A stretch of DNA of 64,000 bases from a virus, in IMG/VR virus record IMGVR_UViG_3300025617_000001, positions 1-64,000 of that record, one strand, 5' to 3'. Every line of letters starts with the position of its first letter. The first letter of the stretch is position 1. The position numbers and the translations under genes are program-made. Shown here in pieces: positions 49,157 through 59,056 of this stretch. The notes beneath the pieces were generated by a model that was not told the origin of the DNA, did not search any database, and saw only the letters and a program-made list of their open reading frames with translations.

Positions 49157-50371
49157 TTAGTTTTTAATTTTAACTCTTAGTTTTGAACTATTATCGCCTG
49201 TTACTGCTCTCACTTTTAATCCACCAGCTTCAATAAATCCTTCGTTAGTTTTTCTAGGGTCCATGTTTATATTCTTAGACTCTGCTTCTAATTGACGGAT
49301 CGCATCAGCTTTTCCTTGTTCATAAAAGTGGTTTGCAATTTTATCGGCATTTTTTGCAGCAAATAAAGCTTTGTGGTAATCAGCAGCATTATCTAATAAA
49401 CCTTGTTCGTTTACAAAACTTCCAAGAAATTCGTTTATGTCGCTTTGTTGCTTTTTCACTTGTTGAGTATCACTAACTTTAAACCTGTACTTGTTTTCAC
49501 CTACCTTGAAATCAAAACCTTTGAATTCTTCGTTGAATAGCTTGTTGGTTTGTTCGCTAAAATACTCATTTTGCTTCTGCGTAAGAGTAGATAGTTCTTC
49601 TTGCTCTTTTTTATAATTGTTATAAAACTCTACAGCTTCTTTTTGTTCTGGGGCTAAACGAGATGTCAACTTGACTTCGTCGTAGTATTTGCCTTTTAGA
49701 TCATCAAGAAAACCTCGAGCCTTAGCAATTTCTTCTTTATATGCGAGTTTTTTACGTTTGATGTCTCGATCATCATCAACTTCCTCATCAAAAGAAAAAT
49801 TATCTTCAATTAAAAAATCGATCTCATCATTATCTAAATGAGAACGTGTTTGTCGATAGTATTCTTTCAATAATGTTTTTTCGTCTACATTAGAATAGTC
49901 TGTATTTAATCTTACATAATCTTCTAATGTACCGCCAGTTTCACTCATAAAGTCAACAACTTTTTGAATGTTTTCTGGTAGTAAGACTTCTTCTTTTACT
50001 TCTTCTTTTTGTAAGAGCTTTTCTTCATTGGCTTCTTGGCCATTGGTTTCTTGCTCTTCGACTTGCAGCTTTTCGGCATCGTTATCTTCTTTAATTAATT
50101 CTAAAACTTGTTCTACTTCTTCTTTTTGTTCGGTAGGTTCTTCGGAACTCCGTACTTCTTCGACCACTTCTTGGCTAGCTTCGGGTTCGTCTTGAACAGG
50201 AACCTCATCTGTGCTTTGCTCTTGAACGGCATTTTCTTGTGTTTTTGTTAAATCAAGTTTGTACGTGTTGTCTTGTCCAACGTCGGCGCCAGCATCTTTA
50301 AGAACTTTTTCTTCACGCTCTTGAATAGATGGTTGCTCGTCGTTTACTAAGTTTACTTTGTAATCTGACAT
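49157..50371 (-). CDS. Scaffolding protein
   Basis: The protein has 404 aa. The first 140 residues are extremely Glu/Gln/Val-rich and disordered (for example QEVVEEVRSSEEPTEQKEEV). The rest is helical and charged, with a short basic end (SSKLRVKIKN) that could bind the capsid protein. Composition, size and location between portal and capsid genes are standard for phage scaffolds. Confidence 0.75.
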   Translation of the reverse strand: MSDYKVNLVNDEQPSIQEREEKVLKDAGADVGQDNTYKLDLTKTQENAVQEQSTDEVPVQDEPEASQEVVEEVRSSEEPTEQKEEVEQVLELIKEDNDAEKLQVEEQETNGQEANEEKLLQKEEVKEEVLLPENIQKVVDFMSETGGTLEDYVRLNTDYSNVDEKTLLKEYYRQTRSHLDNDEIDFLIEDNFSFDEEVDDDRDIKRKKLAYKEEIAKARGFLDDLKGKYYDEVKLTSRLAPEQKEAVEFYNNYKKEQEELSTLTQKQNEYFSEQTNKLFNEEFKGFDFKVGENKYRFKVSDTQQVKKQQSDINEFLGSFVNEQGLLDNAADYHKALFAAKNADKIANHFYEQGKADAIRQLEAESKNINMDPRKTNEGFIEAGGLKVRAVTGDNSSKLRVKIKN

Positions 50372-50397
50372 AATATGATATTATAAAAATTTAAAAA

Positions 50398-52815
50398 TTA
50401 TCTTGGATCAAATTGCTCTAATCCAAATCCACCTAAGGTGTCAAAACCTGCAGATTCAAAATCTTTAGGTCCACTGTTACCCTTTCTCTGTTCAATAAGC
50501 TCAGACTGCTGGGTAGCTTGTATTTTGGTTCTTTTATCTTTACGATCTTCTTTAAAACCTTCTTTATCTTTAATTACTTGCGATTCAATTTGTTTAAGTT
50601 TCATGTTTAACTCAAACTCATGATACATAAGCTCTTTTTTAATTTGAGCTTCTCTTTCTAATTTCTGTATTTCAAGATTAGATTTTATTTGTTCTAATTG
50701 TGCTTTACTTTCAGTTAACGCTTGTTCTTTCTGCATTTCAGCTTGAGCAGACTCTTGAGCAGCTCTAGCATTAGATTCAGATTGTGCTTGAATATTCTGC
50801 ATCTGCACAGCTCTATCTTCAGCCGCTTTACGTTTTCTACGAACTTTAAGTAGTTGATTAGCTAGTTTTGTGTTTTTTATTTCTCTAATATCAATAGCAT
50901 CTTCAAGGTATATTTGATCTCTTTGTAATGCTATTTGAATATTATTTTCTAGCTTTTGCTTTTCTTCCTCGTCTGGCGCTAAATCAATATAAATGCCAAA
51001 TTCATGAAGATGTAGGTTTTGTATCTCTTCTAATGTACCAACATTAAATCTACCTATACCACCTATAAAAGAAGACTTAGTATTTGAAAACTTAAGTACG
51101 TCAGCTATTCTTAGTGATATATTTTCAGCTGTTTTTAATGCTAAGTACAAACTACCTTGTAGTATATGCCTAGTTGCTGTGTTTGAATTAGCAGCTGCTA
51201 GTTTTTGTATTCCTACAAGCGCTTTTTCATCAGGCATACTACCATCTCTTGCCTCGTTAAGACCAGTTACATCTCGCATCATTTGCAAGTAGTAATTGTA
51301 AGAGTTAATTAGGCTAGCTATTTTTTGACCACCACTTGAAGACTGTAATTCTTGAATAGGTGCTTTACCATGATTAAACTCTCCATCTTGAGTCATTGAT
51401 CTACCGATAACAGATCCAGTTTGGAAGTACATGTTAAGTGCTTCTTGTGGATTATAATTTGTACCGTTACCTAAATCAATTTCAGCAATACCATCAGCAT
51501 CTAAATAAACACCATCAGGTACCATGCGAGATAAAACCTGTTGTAGCTTTAAATGTGTTAATTGAATCATGTCAGCAAATGAAGTCATTCTACCAACAAG
51601 TGATTCAACTTTACCTTTGTATATTCTTGGAGCTACAATATTATAAGACATGTTAACCTTCGTCGTATCAGAATAAGGTCTTGTCATGTTTTCAGCTAGC
51701 TTCCATTTAAGCATTTTATTAGTACCAATAATTTTAGCTCCTTCATATAACACTTCTATAGATCTATTTACTTTTTCAAATCTAGATCTAGCATCTCTTG
51801 GAGGATTAAATTGATCAGTTTTCTGTATTGCTTTTTCAGCGCCAGAAGCTGTTTCTTTTATTTTATATACTTGGTTTTGAAAAGTTTTATATTCATAATA
51901 AAGAACATACACGTGGTTAGTGTCTTCAGCATCAGAAGCAGCAAACGACTTATTATAAAGCATCATATTGCTACCAGTTCCTTCTATGTCTTTAATATCT
52001 TCTTCTGTAAGATATGGAAATTGCTTTTTAAGTTCTACTAAACTAACTCTACGTATTTCACCTACATAATATAAATCGTCAAAGTACGGTGACTCTGTAT
52101 ATGAATAAACAATATCAGCAGGATCTACGTATTCTATTTTAATACCTTCCGCTGTATTGAATGTTGTTTTATCACAAGCAATACCTATAGTTACTAAATC
52201 GTAGTCAAAACGTTTTTTAAGTAAATGATACTTGTTAAAATCTAGTACATTATTTATAGCTTGCTCTTCTGCAATTTCTATAGACTGTTTGTAGTCTAAC
52301 TGCATGTGTAACTCTAATTCTTCGTCTGAATTAGGTATTTGCTCTTCTGGAATACTAAAAGTATCTACACCGATGTTATCTTTAATAGAACGCTTAACGT
52401 CGTAAGCATACATATCTTTCATAACATCTTCAAGATATTGTGTTTTTTTCTTTACAGAAAAAGGATCTGAGGAATATGCTTTAATATCAAAAGTCCTTTC
52501 ACCAATACCATTAACTACAATATCTACAAATTTAGGTATAATAGGTACTGGCTTCCAGTCTAAATTAAGATAAGACAAATCACCGTTGATAGATAATTCA
52601 TCTTTGTATTTTTGTATTGACTGTTCACCTCTTGCGTACAATCGAAGTCTGTGGTAGTTATCTCTATTTGCATAGAACCTAACACTTCCTGAGTCTCTCT
52701 TAAACCATTCAGACTCGATAGCTTTGGCCACTTCCATACCATACTCTAAACTAGCTTTAGTAGCATCATCTACTGATTGGCTTGGAAATATACCCTTAGG
52801 TAACGTTTTTGACAT
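50398..52815 (-). CDS. Portal protein
   Basis: The protein has 805 aa. The N-terminal half (YHRLRLYARGEQSIQKYKDE, VPIIPKFVDIVVNGIGERTF) and the central PDGVYLDADGIAEIDLG and LMRDVTGLNEARDGS-like segments match the large portals of marine podoviruses. The C-terminal 150 residues are a long coiled coil (QSESNARAAQESAQAEMQKE onward), likely the barrel inside the capsid. It is directly downstream of the large terminase gene with no gap. Confidence 0.82.
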   Translation of the reverse strand: MSKTLPKGIFPSQSVDDATKASLEYGMEVAKAIESEWFKRDSGSVRFYANRDNYHRLRLYARGEQSIQKYKDELSINGDLSYLNLDWKPVPIIPKFVDIVVNGIGERTFDIKAYSSDPFSVKKKTQYLEDVMKDMYAYDVKRSIKDNIGVDTFSIPEEQIPNSDEELELHMQLDYKQSIEIAEEQAINNVLDFNKYHLLKKRFDYDLVTIGIACDKTTFNTAEGIKIEYVDPADIVYSYTESPYFDDLYYVGEIRRVSLVELKKQFPYLTEEDIKDIEGTGSNMMLYNKSFAASDAEDTNHVYVLYYEYKTFQNQVYKIKETASGAEKAIQKTDQFNPPRDARSRFEKVNRSIEVLYEGAKIIGTNKMLKWKLAENMTRPYSDTTKVNMSYNIVAPRIYKGKVESLVGRMTSFADMIQLTHLKLQQVLSRMVPDGVYLDADGIAEIDLGNGTNYNPQEALNMYFQTGSVIGRSMTQDGEFNHGKAPIQELQSSSGGQKIASLINSYNYYLQMMRDVTGLNEARDGSMPDEKALVGIQKLAAANSNTATRHILQGSLYLALKTAENISLRIADVLKFSNTKSSFIGGIGRFNVGTLEEIQNLHLHEFGIYIDLAPDEEEKQKLENNIQIALQRDQIYLEDAIDIREIKNTKLANQLLKVRRKRKAAEDRAVQMQNIQAQSESNARAAQESAQAEMQKEQALTESKAQLEQIKSNLEIQKLEREAQIKKELMYHEFELNMKLKQIESQVIKDKEGFKEDRKDKRTKIQATQQSELIEQRKGNSGPKDFESAGFDTLGGFGLEQFDPR

Positions 52816-55023
52816 CTATTCTATTATTTTTGAAGTATATCCGTTGTTATTGTATTTTTTAAAACCAAAGTTTAAAGCTCTAGTTGTTCTTTCTTGTTTT
52901 GGTGCGTACATGTGCTTATTGCAAGCCATAATAGCTAAACCAGAAGATATAGCCGCATCAAACAATGTTCTTTTATTTATATCGAACTTAGCCCAGTCGT
53001 TTAAAGTTTTGGTAAAATACATGTTTCCATAATCACCATTATCTAATTGACCTACATGCTTCTGTATATAGCTTTCTATTGCAGCCGCGTGCGCTTGTTT
53101 AATGTCTTCACCTGAATTTGGTATACCTCCGATCTCTTTTTCTGTCGTAGATAACTTGTTGTATGTTTTATCAGGTCTATTTATTGAGTAGCCTCTATAA
53201 CCTCTACGTTTTAAATAGTAAAGCAGTCTCGGCTTGTTATTTTCAGCAAGCATAGGCATGCCATAAAAAACTAAAGCCATTAACACGTCTTCAAAAAACA
53301 TTTCAGCGGTTTGAGGTCTAGCTATATATTCTAAGAAAAAAGTATTAGGCGGCGCGTCTTCCATACTAAACTTTGTAAGGCCGTGTAATGCACCTTTAGA
53401 TCCTCTACCATCAACTGTTCCTGATATATCGTAGCTATCACAACCAAAAGCGCCAACGTGTTCGTTAGCAGGATATTTTATACCACCTCTTATTTCATAC
53501 TTATTTTGCATGTGTACTGGTGGCACCCAAGAAACTAAAAATCTACCATTTTGATCTGGCGAAAAAACTACCTTAGTGTCTTTAACACCATTTAACCATT
53601 GAAAACTACCACGAGTAGTTAATCCTTGATATTTAGCTTCTTCATTAAAATCTATTTGATCGTATATTCTAGTTAAATTAAATATACTGTTTTTTGTTTC
53701 ATCACGAAACGCATGCTCCTCTGTTCTTGGAAACTGTCGATAAAATTCGTTTAGACCATCTTGATCTTGTTTTAAACCTGCAGCTTCGTTTTCCCAATGC
53801 TCTATTACTCCAACCTCAATACTCTCTCCCATCGGTCCTTTAACTGGTTCTGATGGTGTATCGAATACAGGTATTCCATAAGCGTCAATGAATCCTTCGT
53901 AATTCCACTCCATAGGTATGAACAAACTATATAGTCCACTGCGAGTCTGTCCATTGCGGTTTCGTTGTGTGACGTCTGAATCATTGTAAAGTTTTTTAAA
54001 GTTGTCACCACCTTTGTCAAGTGCATTTGAGGTTGAACCCATCATACACTTACCAATGATACGACTACCTAGTCTAAGACATGTTTTTGTAACGCGCCAG
54101 TTGTTTAATATATTATCAGGTCTTTCCCACTTACCACTTTCATCGTGAACTAGTAACGCTAGTTTTTCACCATCGTACGAGTTGTCTCCCGTGTTCTTCC
54201 AGTCGATCGTTGTGTCGAGACCTTCCATGATCTCCCTCTCTCTGTTTTGTATAGACTTCTTTGTGAGTTTCGACGCTGGTACTCTATACGCGAGTTCTGA
54301 TTTCGGTCTATCCATACCGTCTTGTATCGGTTTGAAAAAGAACGGGTAGTTAATTGATATTGGTACAACCTTGTCTGTAAACATCTTCTTAGCATCGGAT
54401 CCAGACTTTGACAAGATGCCAAATCTAGCATCTGATGTAATTGTAGCAAGGTTAATGGTTTCTGAGCTTGACATAAACGAAAACCCAGAACGTCTGTTTT
54501 TAAGGTAGCACATTCCGTAGCATCTTGGATCTGCCTTACAAGCTTCCCAGAATATAAAAAATAATCTATTTGCTTCACGGAAGTCTGGGTGGCCAACGTC
54601 AATCTTGGTCCACTGCAAGTACATGTAGTGAGTGCCAGTAATATAAGTAGGCTTATCTTTGTTAACGAACCAAAAACCTTTTTCACGTCTATCAAATTCA
54701 TCTTCAATATAATCCTCCCACTGTTCTTTAAACTCACTAGATGTATCTCTCCAGTCAAATATTGTTTTTATTCTACCTAATTCCTTAGGATAGTCAAATG
54801 GTATCCAACGTTTTTCTTTGTTGCTATACACATTATCTTCTTTAGGCAGAGCTATACGTAAATTTTGTATCTCGTATATTTCACCGATCTCTCCAGTCTT
54901 GCTTATAACTACAATATCATTTTCTTTATCATAACCGTATTCCCAAGACTTAGCCTTGTTTCTACGATGTATTGTAGTCAGTTTCACTGGTTCTATGATC
55001 TTATATAATGTTTGTTGATACAT
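52816..55023 (-). CDS. Terminase large subunit
   Basis: The protein has 735 aa. The ATPase has a deviant Walker A at 175-182 (KNRRSGFS) and Walker B at 288-295 (LALLVHDE) with the catalytic Glu. The C-terminal nuclease has an acidic GAFGCDSYDI segment followed by a Gly-rich loop. The N-terminal 110 residues are an extra domain. It powers DNA packaging and cuts the genome. It is followed by the portal gene, the normal order. Confidence 0.85.
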   Translation of the reverse strand: MYQQTLYKIIEPVKLTTIHRRNKAKSWEYGYDKENDIVVISKTGEIGEIYEIQNLRIALPKEDNVYSNKEKRWIPFDYPKELGRIKTIFDWRDTSSEFKEQWEDYIEDEFDRREKGFWFVNKDKPTYITGTHYMYLQWTKIDVGHPDFREANRLFFIFWEACKADPRCYGMCYLKNRRSGFSFMSSSETINLATITSDARFGILSKSGSDAKKMFTDKVVPISINYPFFFKPIQDGMDRPKSELAYRVPASKLTKKSIQNREREIMEGLDTTIDWKNTGDNSYDGEKLALLVHDESGKWERPDNILNNWRVTKTCLRLGSRIIGKCMMGSTSNALDKGGDNFKKLYNDSDVTQRNRNGQTRSGLYSLFIPMEWNYEGFIDAYGIPVFDTPSEPVKGPMGESIEVGVIEHWENEAAGLKQDQDGLNEFYRQFPRTEEHAFRDETKNSIFNLTRIYDQIDFNEEAKYQGLTTRGSFQWLNGVKDTKVVFSPDQNGRFLVSWVPPVHMQNKYEIRGGIKYPANEHVGAFGCDSYDISGTVDGRGSKGALHGLTKFSMEDAPPNTFFLEYIARPQTAEMFFEDVLMALVFYGMPMLAENNKPRLLYYLKRRGYRGYSINRPDKTYNKLSTTEKEIGGIPNSGEDIKQAHAAAIESYIQKHVGQLDNGDYGNMYFTKTLNDWAKFDINKRTLFDAAISSGLAIMACNKHMYAPKQERTTRALNFGFKKYNNNGYTSKIIE

Positions 55024-55298
55024 TACTTAGACCTCCTTTCTGCAAACCCTTTAAATGATTCTTTTTCATTTTCTTTAGGTTTGTTATCTAGCATAGCTTC
55101 TTCTTCTTGAATCTTATTCAATATTTCAAAAGCGTCGAATATTGCTAGCTTTTTAGTTGCTGCAGCGTTTTTAAGTCTGTCAGCAGATACATCATCTTCT
55201 GTATGAGTAATAATTTTTTCTTCAGCTACACGTATTAGTTCATCAACTGCTTTGTAGCCAGACTGGATTATACTCCTCTTCAGTTCCTTGATATCCAT
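55023..55298 (-). CDS. Putative terminase small subunit
   Basis: The protein has 91 aa. It is helical, with DDVSADRLKNAAATKKLAIF, then DAFEILNKIQEEE, a pattern common in small marine-phage proteins placed before terL. The stop overlaps the terL start by one base. It may be the DNA-recognition subunit, but no HTH is clear. Confidence 0.5.
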   Translation of the reverse strand: MDIKELKRSIIQSGYKAVDELIRVAEEKIITHTEDDVSADRLKNAAATKKLAIFDAFEILNKIQEEEAMLDNKPKENEKESFKGFAERRSK

Positions 55299-55848
55299 AT
55301 TTAATACAAATTGAATTAGTTGGTACTCTGTAAAGACGCTGGTTATCTATGATAAACTCATACTCGCTGTCTGGAGTAAAACCTATAAGATCGTCTTTTT
55401 TAAGACCGTTTTTTATAAGACCATTATCAAGGTATTTCAACACACCGGTATGTTCTTCTTCTGGGTTAGTTGAAAATAACTTTTTGCTCTTTATTGGTTG
55501 GACAAAGCAAAAACCTTCAAGCGGTTTCCACTCTCCGTTTCTTTTATACATAAACACTTGTTCTGGAAAAACAAAGTATTTATCTTCTTCGAAATAACTT
55601 TTACTATTTTTTTCTTCTCCTCTTACGTCATGAAACCTTCTAAAGACATTATGGTGAACGATTACTTCATCACCTTTTTTAATACCTGTTTTACCAACGA
55701 TCGGAGTTTCTAATACAACACCTATTCTACTTACAAACTTGTGGTCTTGTATTTCTGTATTTAATATAAGTTCAACGTCATCGACTTTAGTCGTATTTTC
55801 GTATCTATTGTTTTTAGGCTCTATAATAAAACTATATAAGCTCCTCAT
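55243..55848 (-). CDS. Possible tandem Cpn10-like protein
   Basis: The protein has 201 aa. Two halves each show the strand pattern of a GroES-like barrel: SRIGVVLETPIVGKTGIKKG, DEVIVHHN...FVFPEQVFMY, and later TGVLKYLDNGLIKNGLKKDD, LIGFTPDSEYEFII...YRVPTNSICI. The 'GxKKGDxVIxH' turn is the clearest sign. If correct, it would be a double co-chaperonin-type fold beside the groES/groEL pair, but it could also be a virion protein with a similar barrel. It overlaps the next gene by 56 bp. Confidence 0.5.
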   Translation of the reverse strand: MRSLYSFIIEPKNNRYENTTKVDDVELILNTEIQDHKFVSRIGVVLETPIVGKTGIKKGDEVIVHHNVFRRFHDVRGEEKNSKSYFEEDKYFVFPEQVFMYKRNGEWKPLEGFCFVQPIKSKKLFSTNPEEEHTGVLKYLDNGLIKNGLKKDDLIGFTPDSEYEFIIDNQRLYRVPTNSICIKYGYQGTEEEYNPVWLQSS

Positions 55849-56066
55849 TAATATTCTAAGTTAAATTCAATACTAATTGCCATGTTCTTATTAAAATCCT
55901 TCCAAGGTAAAACTTCACCTCTTTTAGTTATATATATTCTATACCTATCATTCTCTTCAATAATATCACAAATAGTATGTCCGCCATAGACTTCTTGGCC
56001 TACAGCGTAGTGCATTGCAGAGTCTTTGTAATCTCTACCAATGCTTATCTTTCTGATTAAATTCAT
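55848..56066 (-). CDS. Small conserved phage protein
   Basis: The protein has 72 aa, starting MNLIRKISIGRDYKDSAMHY. It has the beta-rich core HTICDIIEENDRYRIYITKR, then GEVLPWKDF. It resembles small proteins found before terminase genes in marine phages. Function unknown. It overlaps its downstream neighbour by one base. Confidence 0.6.
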   Translation of the reverse strand: MNLIRKISIGRDYKDSAMHYAVGQEVYGGHTICDIIEENDRYRIYITKRGEVLPWKDFNKNMAISIEFNLEY

Positions 56067-56078
56067 ATTAAATTGTTT

Positions 56079-56189
56079 TTACTTCTTCTTTCTGCGTTTA
56101 GGCACGCAGTTAGGTACTTTTTTACCTTTCTTTTTTTTCATGCCAATCATTTCGTATCCTGACCAGCAAGGTGACTTTTTCTTTTTCAT
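56079..56189 (-). CDS. 36-aa Lys-rich protein with paired Cys motif
   Basis: It contains SPCWSGYEMIGMKKKKG, then KKVPNCVPKRRKKK. The C-W-x-GYEMIG-x-K...VPNCVP pattern recurs in marine phages, either as a tiny gene or at the end of structural proteins, and probably binds metal or forms a disulfide. It is too short to be found by size-limited gene callers. The start is 2 bp after the upstream stop. Confidence 0.6.
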   Translation of the reverse strand: MKKKKSPCWSGYEMIGMKKKKGKKVPNCVPKRRKKK

Positions 56190-56190
56190 G

Positions 56191-56454
56191 CTACCACTTT
56201 ACTTTATCAGCCCAATAGGCAGCTGACATTTTACCTTTCTTAATGTTTTTAGAGTGACGAGCCTTAAAACTCTTACGTCTCGCTTTAGACTTAGTATCGC
56301 TCTTTTTTCCTGCTCCACTAACTCCTTGCTGCCCAAATCTAATAATTTTCTCTTTTCCATTTGCACATGCTTTTACAACGTGAGATTTAGTCTTGTGCCC
56401 AGGAGTTCTTTTAGGCTTGTTGCAAGCCATTTTAGATTTGTTAACGCTAGCCAT
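56191..56454 (-). CDS. Conserved basic marine-phage protein (DUF5872-like)
   Basis: The protein has 87 aa. The segments ACNKPKRTPGHKTKSHVVKA, then IIRFGQQG, RRKSFKARHSKNI and MSAAYWADKVKW are highly conserved in marine phage genomes. The family name DUF5872 is given from memory with moderate certainty. It is strongly basic, so a nucleic-acid role in the virion or assembly is likely. A second Met at residue 9 is an alternative start. Confidence 0.7.
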   Translation of the reverse strand: MASVNKSKMACNKPKRTPGHKTKSHVVKACANGKEKIIRFGQQGVSGAGKKSDTKSKARRKSFKARHSKNIKKGKMSAAYWADKVKW

Positions 56455-56537
56455 TACTTTTTACATTTACAGCTAACACGTCCACATTTCTTACATTTCT
56501 TGCTCGAGGCTTTCTTTTTACTTTTTCCGTAAGGCAT
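56454..56537 (-). CDS. 27-aa Cys/Lys-rich microprotein
   Basis: The protein is MPYGKSKKKASSKK followed by CKKCGRVSCKCKK. A CxxC knuckle plus a CxC pair gives four Cys within 11 residues, enough for one metal site. It starts inside the preceding lipoprotein gene (20-bp overlap) and its stop overlaps the next start as TAATG. Coding status rests on the motif and packing. Confidence 0.5.
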   Translation of the reverse strand: MPYGKSKKKASSKKCKKCGRVSCKCKK

Positions 56538-56793
56538 AGTTTCTAGTTGTTTGTTTGTTAATAATCTTTTTACCTCTACGTTGCATTATCTTAACGTAGT
56601 CTGTCGTGTATTTTTTTTTAATGACAATCTCAAGATCATCATTTGCATAAACTTTCTGAATAACGTTGATAATTGGATTATCTTCGCTAGACTCTAACCA
56701 TTGAGTCCTAGATGTTATATCTTCTGAAGACACGATCTTCGTTGAAGAACAACTAGCCAAAAAGAAAGCTGAAATAATTAATAGTTTTCTCAT
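56518..56793 (-). CDS. Small lipoprotein
   Basis: The protein has 91 aa. It has a signal peptide with lipobox LASCSS (Cys at residue 15). The mature part is basic with KKKYTTDYVKIMQRRGKKII. It is expected at the outer membrane. It is far from the lysis genes, so a spanin role is less likely; surface exclusion is a possibility. It overlaps the next gene by 4 bp. Confidence 0.65.
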   Translation of the reverse strand: MRKLLIISAFFLASCSSTKIVSSEDITSRTQWLESSEDNPIINVIQKVYANDDLEIVIKKKYTTDYVKIMQRRGKKIINKQTTRNYALRKK

Positions 56794-57230
56794 CTTTCTT
56801 TATCTTTAATCATATCATCTATAGCTTTATTCATAACCTTATCGCTATAGCTTTTATTTTTATAAAATACATTTGACTCAGTAACAGGTATATCTTCTTG
56901 ACCTAGCATGATTTTATACATCCTGTTAATCATCAATTTGGTTTTTAGAGAGGTTTTATAAACAGCGTATTTACTGTCCTTGCGATTTCTCTCTTTCCAG
57001 ACATCGACCCAACCGTCTCGTCTTAATCGCTCCCAGCGATGTTTATCCCAAGTATAAGTATATACACCGTTTATAAAATCTTCTCTGGTAAACAAACCTT
57101 TACAGTCTAAATATACTAGCAGTTCTAAATCTGCATCTTTTAATTTATACTGTTTACATGCCCAACGTCTTACTAATCTATAGTATTTAAGGATTTTGAG
57201 CTCCCTTAAATCCTCTGGAGAAAGTCTCAT
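56790..57230 (-). CDS. Winged-helix-like DNA-binding protein
   Basis: The protein has 146 aa. Residues about 15-95 (YYRLVRRWACKQYKLKDADL, LFTREDFINGV, RWERLRRDGWVDVWKERNRK and KYAVYKTS) fit a winged helix with a basic wing, like MarR-type or phage replication/packaging adaptors. It may be a late regulator or a small terminase; position just before the small genes and terL allows either. It overlaps the groES-like gene by 4 bp. Confidence 0.55.
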   Translation of the reverse strand: MRLSPEDLRELKILKYYRLVRRWACKQYKLKDADLELLVYLDCKGLFTREDFINGVYTYTWDKHRWERLRRDGWVDVWKERNRKDSKYAVYKTSLKTKLMINRMYKIMLGQEDIPVTESNVFYKNKSYSDKVMNKAIDDMIKDKER

Positions 57231-57484
57231 TCAACGACGACAACGTCTCCTTGTCTGATAACATGATAGAGTATACCGCCAAACTCAATCCCATGACCGG
57301 CATGGCGATCATAATAAATTGTATCATTTTCTTTTAATCCTTCGGTTAAACCACCTACACTTATTATTCTACCTTTAAGATATCTAATATCTTTATTTTG
57401 GTTATCAGTTATTAGAAGACCGTTTTGCTTTTTAGGTTCCTCTTTAATTTTCTCTATGATGATATAATTATTAATCGCCTGCAT
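57227..57484 (-). CDS. groES: GroES-like co-chaperonin
   Basis: The protein has 85 aa. It has the Cpn10 barrel pattern: NYIIIEKIKEEPKKQNGLLI, then LKGRIISVGG, GLKENDTIYYDRHAGHGIEF and DVVVVE at the C-terminus. The mobile loop (about 17-28) is present but atypical, KKQNGLLITD instead of KSAGGIVLT. It should cap the GroEL encoded just upstream; the two overlap by 14 bp, so they are co-translated. Confidence 0.82.
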   Translation of the reverse strand: MQAINNYIIIEKIKEEPKKQNGLLITDNQNKDIRYLKGRIISVGGLTEGLKENDTIYYDRHAGHGIEFGGILYHVIRQGDVVVVE

Positions 57485-59039
57485 TGAGTCTCTTATTTGA
57501 AATTATAGCATCTGCTGAGATTATAGTACTCGCAACACTAACCGCATTTTTCAAAGCTGTTTTTGTAACAAGTGCCGGATCAATAATACCAGCTTTAATC
57601 ATATTAACAACGTTACCAGTTGTTACATCTATACCTTTACCTGCGTTACCATCAATGCTTGTCATTTCAATACCAGCATTGGCAAGTATAATTTTAAATG
57701 GTGCTTTTATCGCTCTCATTAAAGCTTTTTCACCTGCATTATTCCAAGATAATCTATTTGACGCGTCAAGCAGTGTGATACCACCACCGGGAACAATACC
57801 ATCTTGTAAAGCAGCTTTAGTAGCGTAAATCGCATCTTCAACACGATCTTTCTTTTCTTTTAATTCTACTTTACTGTTAGCACCAACTTTAATTACTCCA
57901 ACAGAACCTGATAGCATAGCTAATCTTTGTTCTAGTTTTTTCTTTAAAAACGGGTTTTGTTCGTCTTGCATTTTCTTTTCTACAAGCTCTACACGTTCTT
58001 TAGCTAATTCAGATATCTCTTTAACTGTAAGAACAGTGTTTTTAGCATCTGTAACAGACTTTAAAGCTTCACCTAATACAGAAGGATCTATAAGATCTAA
58101 ATCATCTCCTAACTGCTCGTCTATAATAGTAGCTCCAGTTAATAAGGCTAGGTCTTCAATAGTATCTTTTTTAGTAGAACCAAAACCTGGTAGATCAACA
58201 ATATTTACTTTAATATTACCTTTAACTTTGTTAGTTAATAATGCTGAGTAAGGTTGTTGATCAACAGAAGCTACAATAAGTAAACTTCTTTTTTCTTTTA
58301 TAACATGTTCTAATACAGACTGTATTTTTCTTATATTAGGTATTGGTGAAGCTACAATAAGTACAAATGGATTTTCAAGCTCTGCTTTTTCACCGTCTTT
58401 GTCAGTAGCTAAGTGCTGTGACTTAAGTGGTGAATCAAACTGCACACCGTCTACAACTTCAAAATAAGTTTGCTCTGACTCTGACTCCTCCATTAATACT
58501 ACACCGTGCTTGCCTACTTTGATATATGCATCAGCAATAATCTTACCTAACGCTTTATCGTTGTTTGTAGATATAGTAGCTACGTTTAGTATTTTATTAT
58601 CTGTTACTTCTTTTTTAACTCCGTCGATGTATTTGATAACCTTTTTAAGTCCTGAATCAAGACCGTATTGTAGCTCTCTTAAATTAACACCTTCAGATAA
58701 AGCTTGTTTAGCTTCTTTTAAAATAGAATAAGCAAGTACGGTAGCTGTCGTAGTACCATCACCTGCTTCTTTTACCGTGTTTTTTGCCGCTTCTTTAATA
58801 AGCGTTGCTCCCATGTTTTCCACAGGGTCGAATAAAACCACTGACTCTGCAACGGTTACACCGTCTTTAGTGATCACTGGCTTGCCCATAGCATCTTCGT
58901 AAATAACACATTTACCCGATGCGCCTAAGGTTGACTGGACAGCCCTTGCGAGCTGCCCGACACCTTCCATTATTTTAGAACTAGCCACATCACCAAAAGA
59001 CAGATCTTTTACGATCTCACTTGGTTGATTGTATTCCAT
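57471..59039 (-). CDS. groEL: GroEL chaperonin
   Basis: The protein has 522 aa, near the bacterial 540-550. The nucleotide-binding motifs are intact: [11 protein letters not shown] (E. coli Asp52), [12 protein letters not shown] (Asp87) and [15 protein letters not shown] (Asp398), with the GIVPGGG loop. The equatorial, intermediate and apical domains are all complete. The C-terminal GGM repeat is absent. It is expected to form a ring that folds phage proteins, probably the capsid or the giant internal protein. It is transcribed with groES as in bacteria but in reverse order (groEL first). Confidence 0.93.
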   Translation of the reverse strand: MEYNQPSEIVKDLSFGDVASSKIMEGVGQLARAVQSTLGASGKCVIYEDAMGKPVITKDGVTVAESVVLFDPVENMGATLIKEAAKNTVKEAGDGTTTATVLAYSILKEAKQALSEGVNLRELQYGLDSGLKKVIKYIDGVKKEVTDNKILNVATISTNNDKALGKIIADAYIKVGKHGVVLMEESESEQTYFEVVDGVQFDSPLKSQHLATDKDGEKAELENPFVLIVASPIPNIRKIQSVLEHVIKEKRSLLIVASVDQQPYSALLTNKVKGNIKVNIVDLPGFGSTKKDTIEDLALLTGATIIDEQLGDDLDLIDPSVLGEALKSVTDAKNTVLTVKEISELAKERVELVEKKMQDEQNPFLKKKLEQRLAMLSGSVGVIKVGANSKVELKEKKDRVEDAIYATKAALQDGIVPGGGITLLDASNRLSWNNAGEKALMRAIKAPFKIILANAGIEMTSIDGNAGKGIDVTTGNVVNMIKAGIIDPALVTKTALKNAVSVASTIISADAIISNKRLNAGD

Positions 59040-59056
59040 TTAATTTAATTTAATGA

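Noticed and set aside
54159-54758. 199-codon frame inside the terminase gene, same strand, other frame
   Set aside because: The overlapping terminase frame carries Walker motifs and full family sequence; this frame is a shadow.
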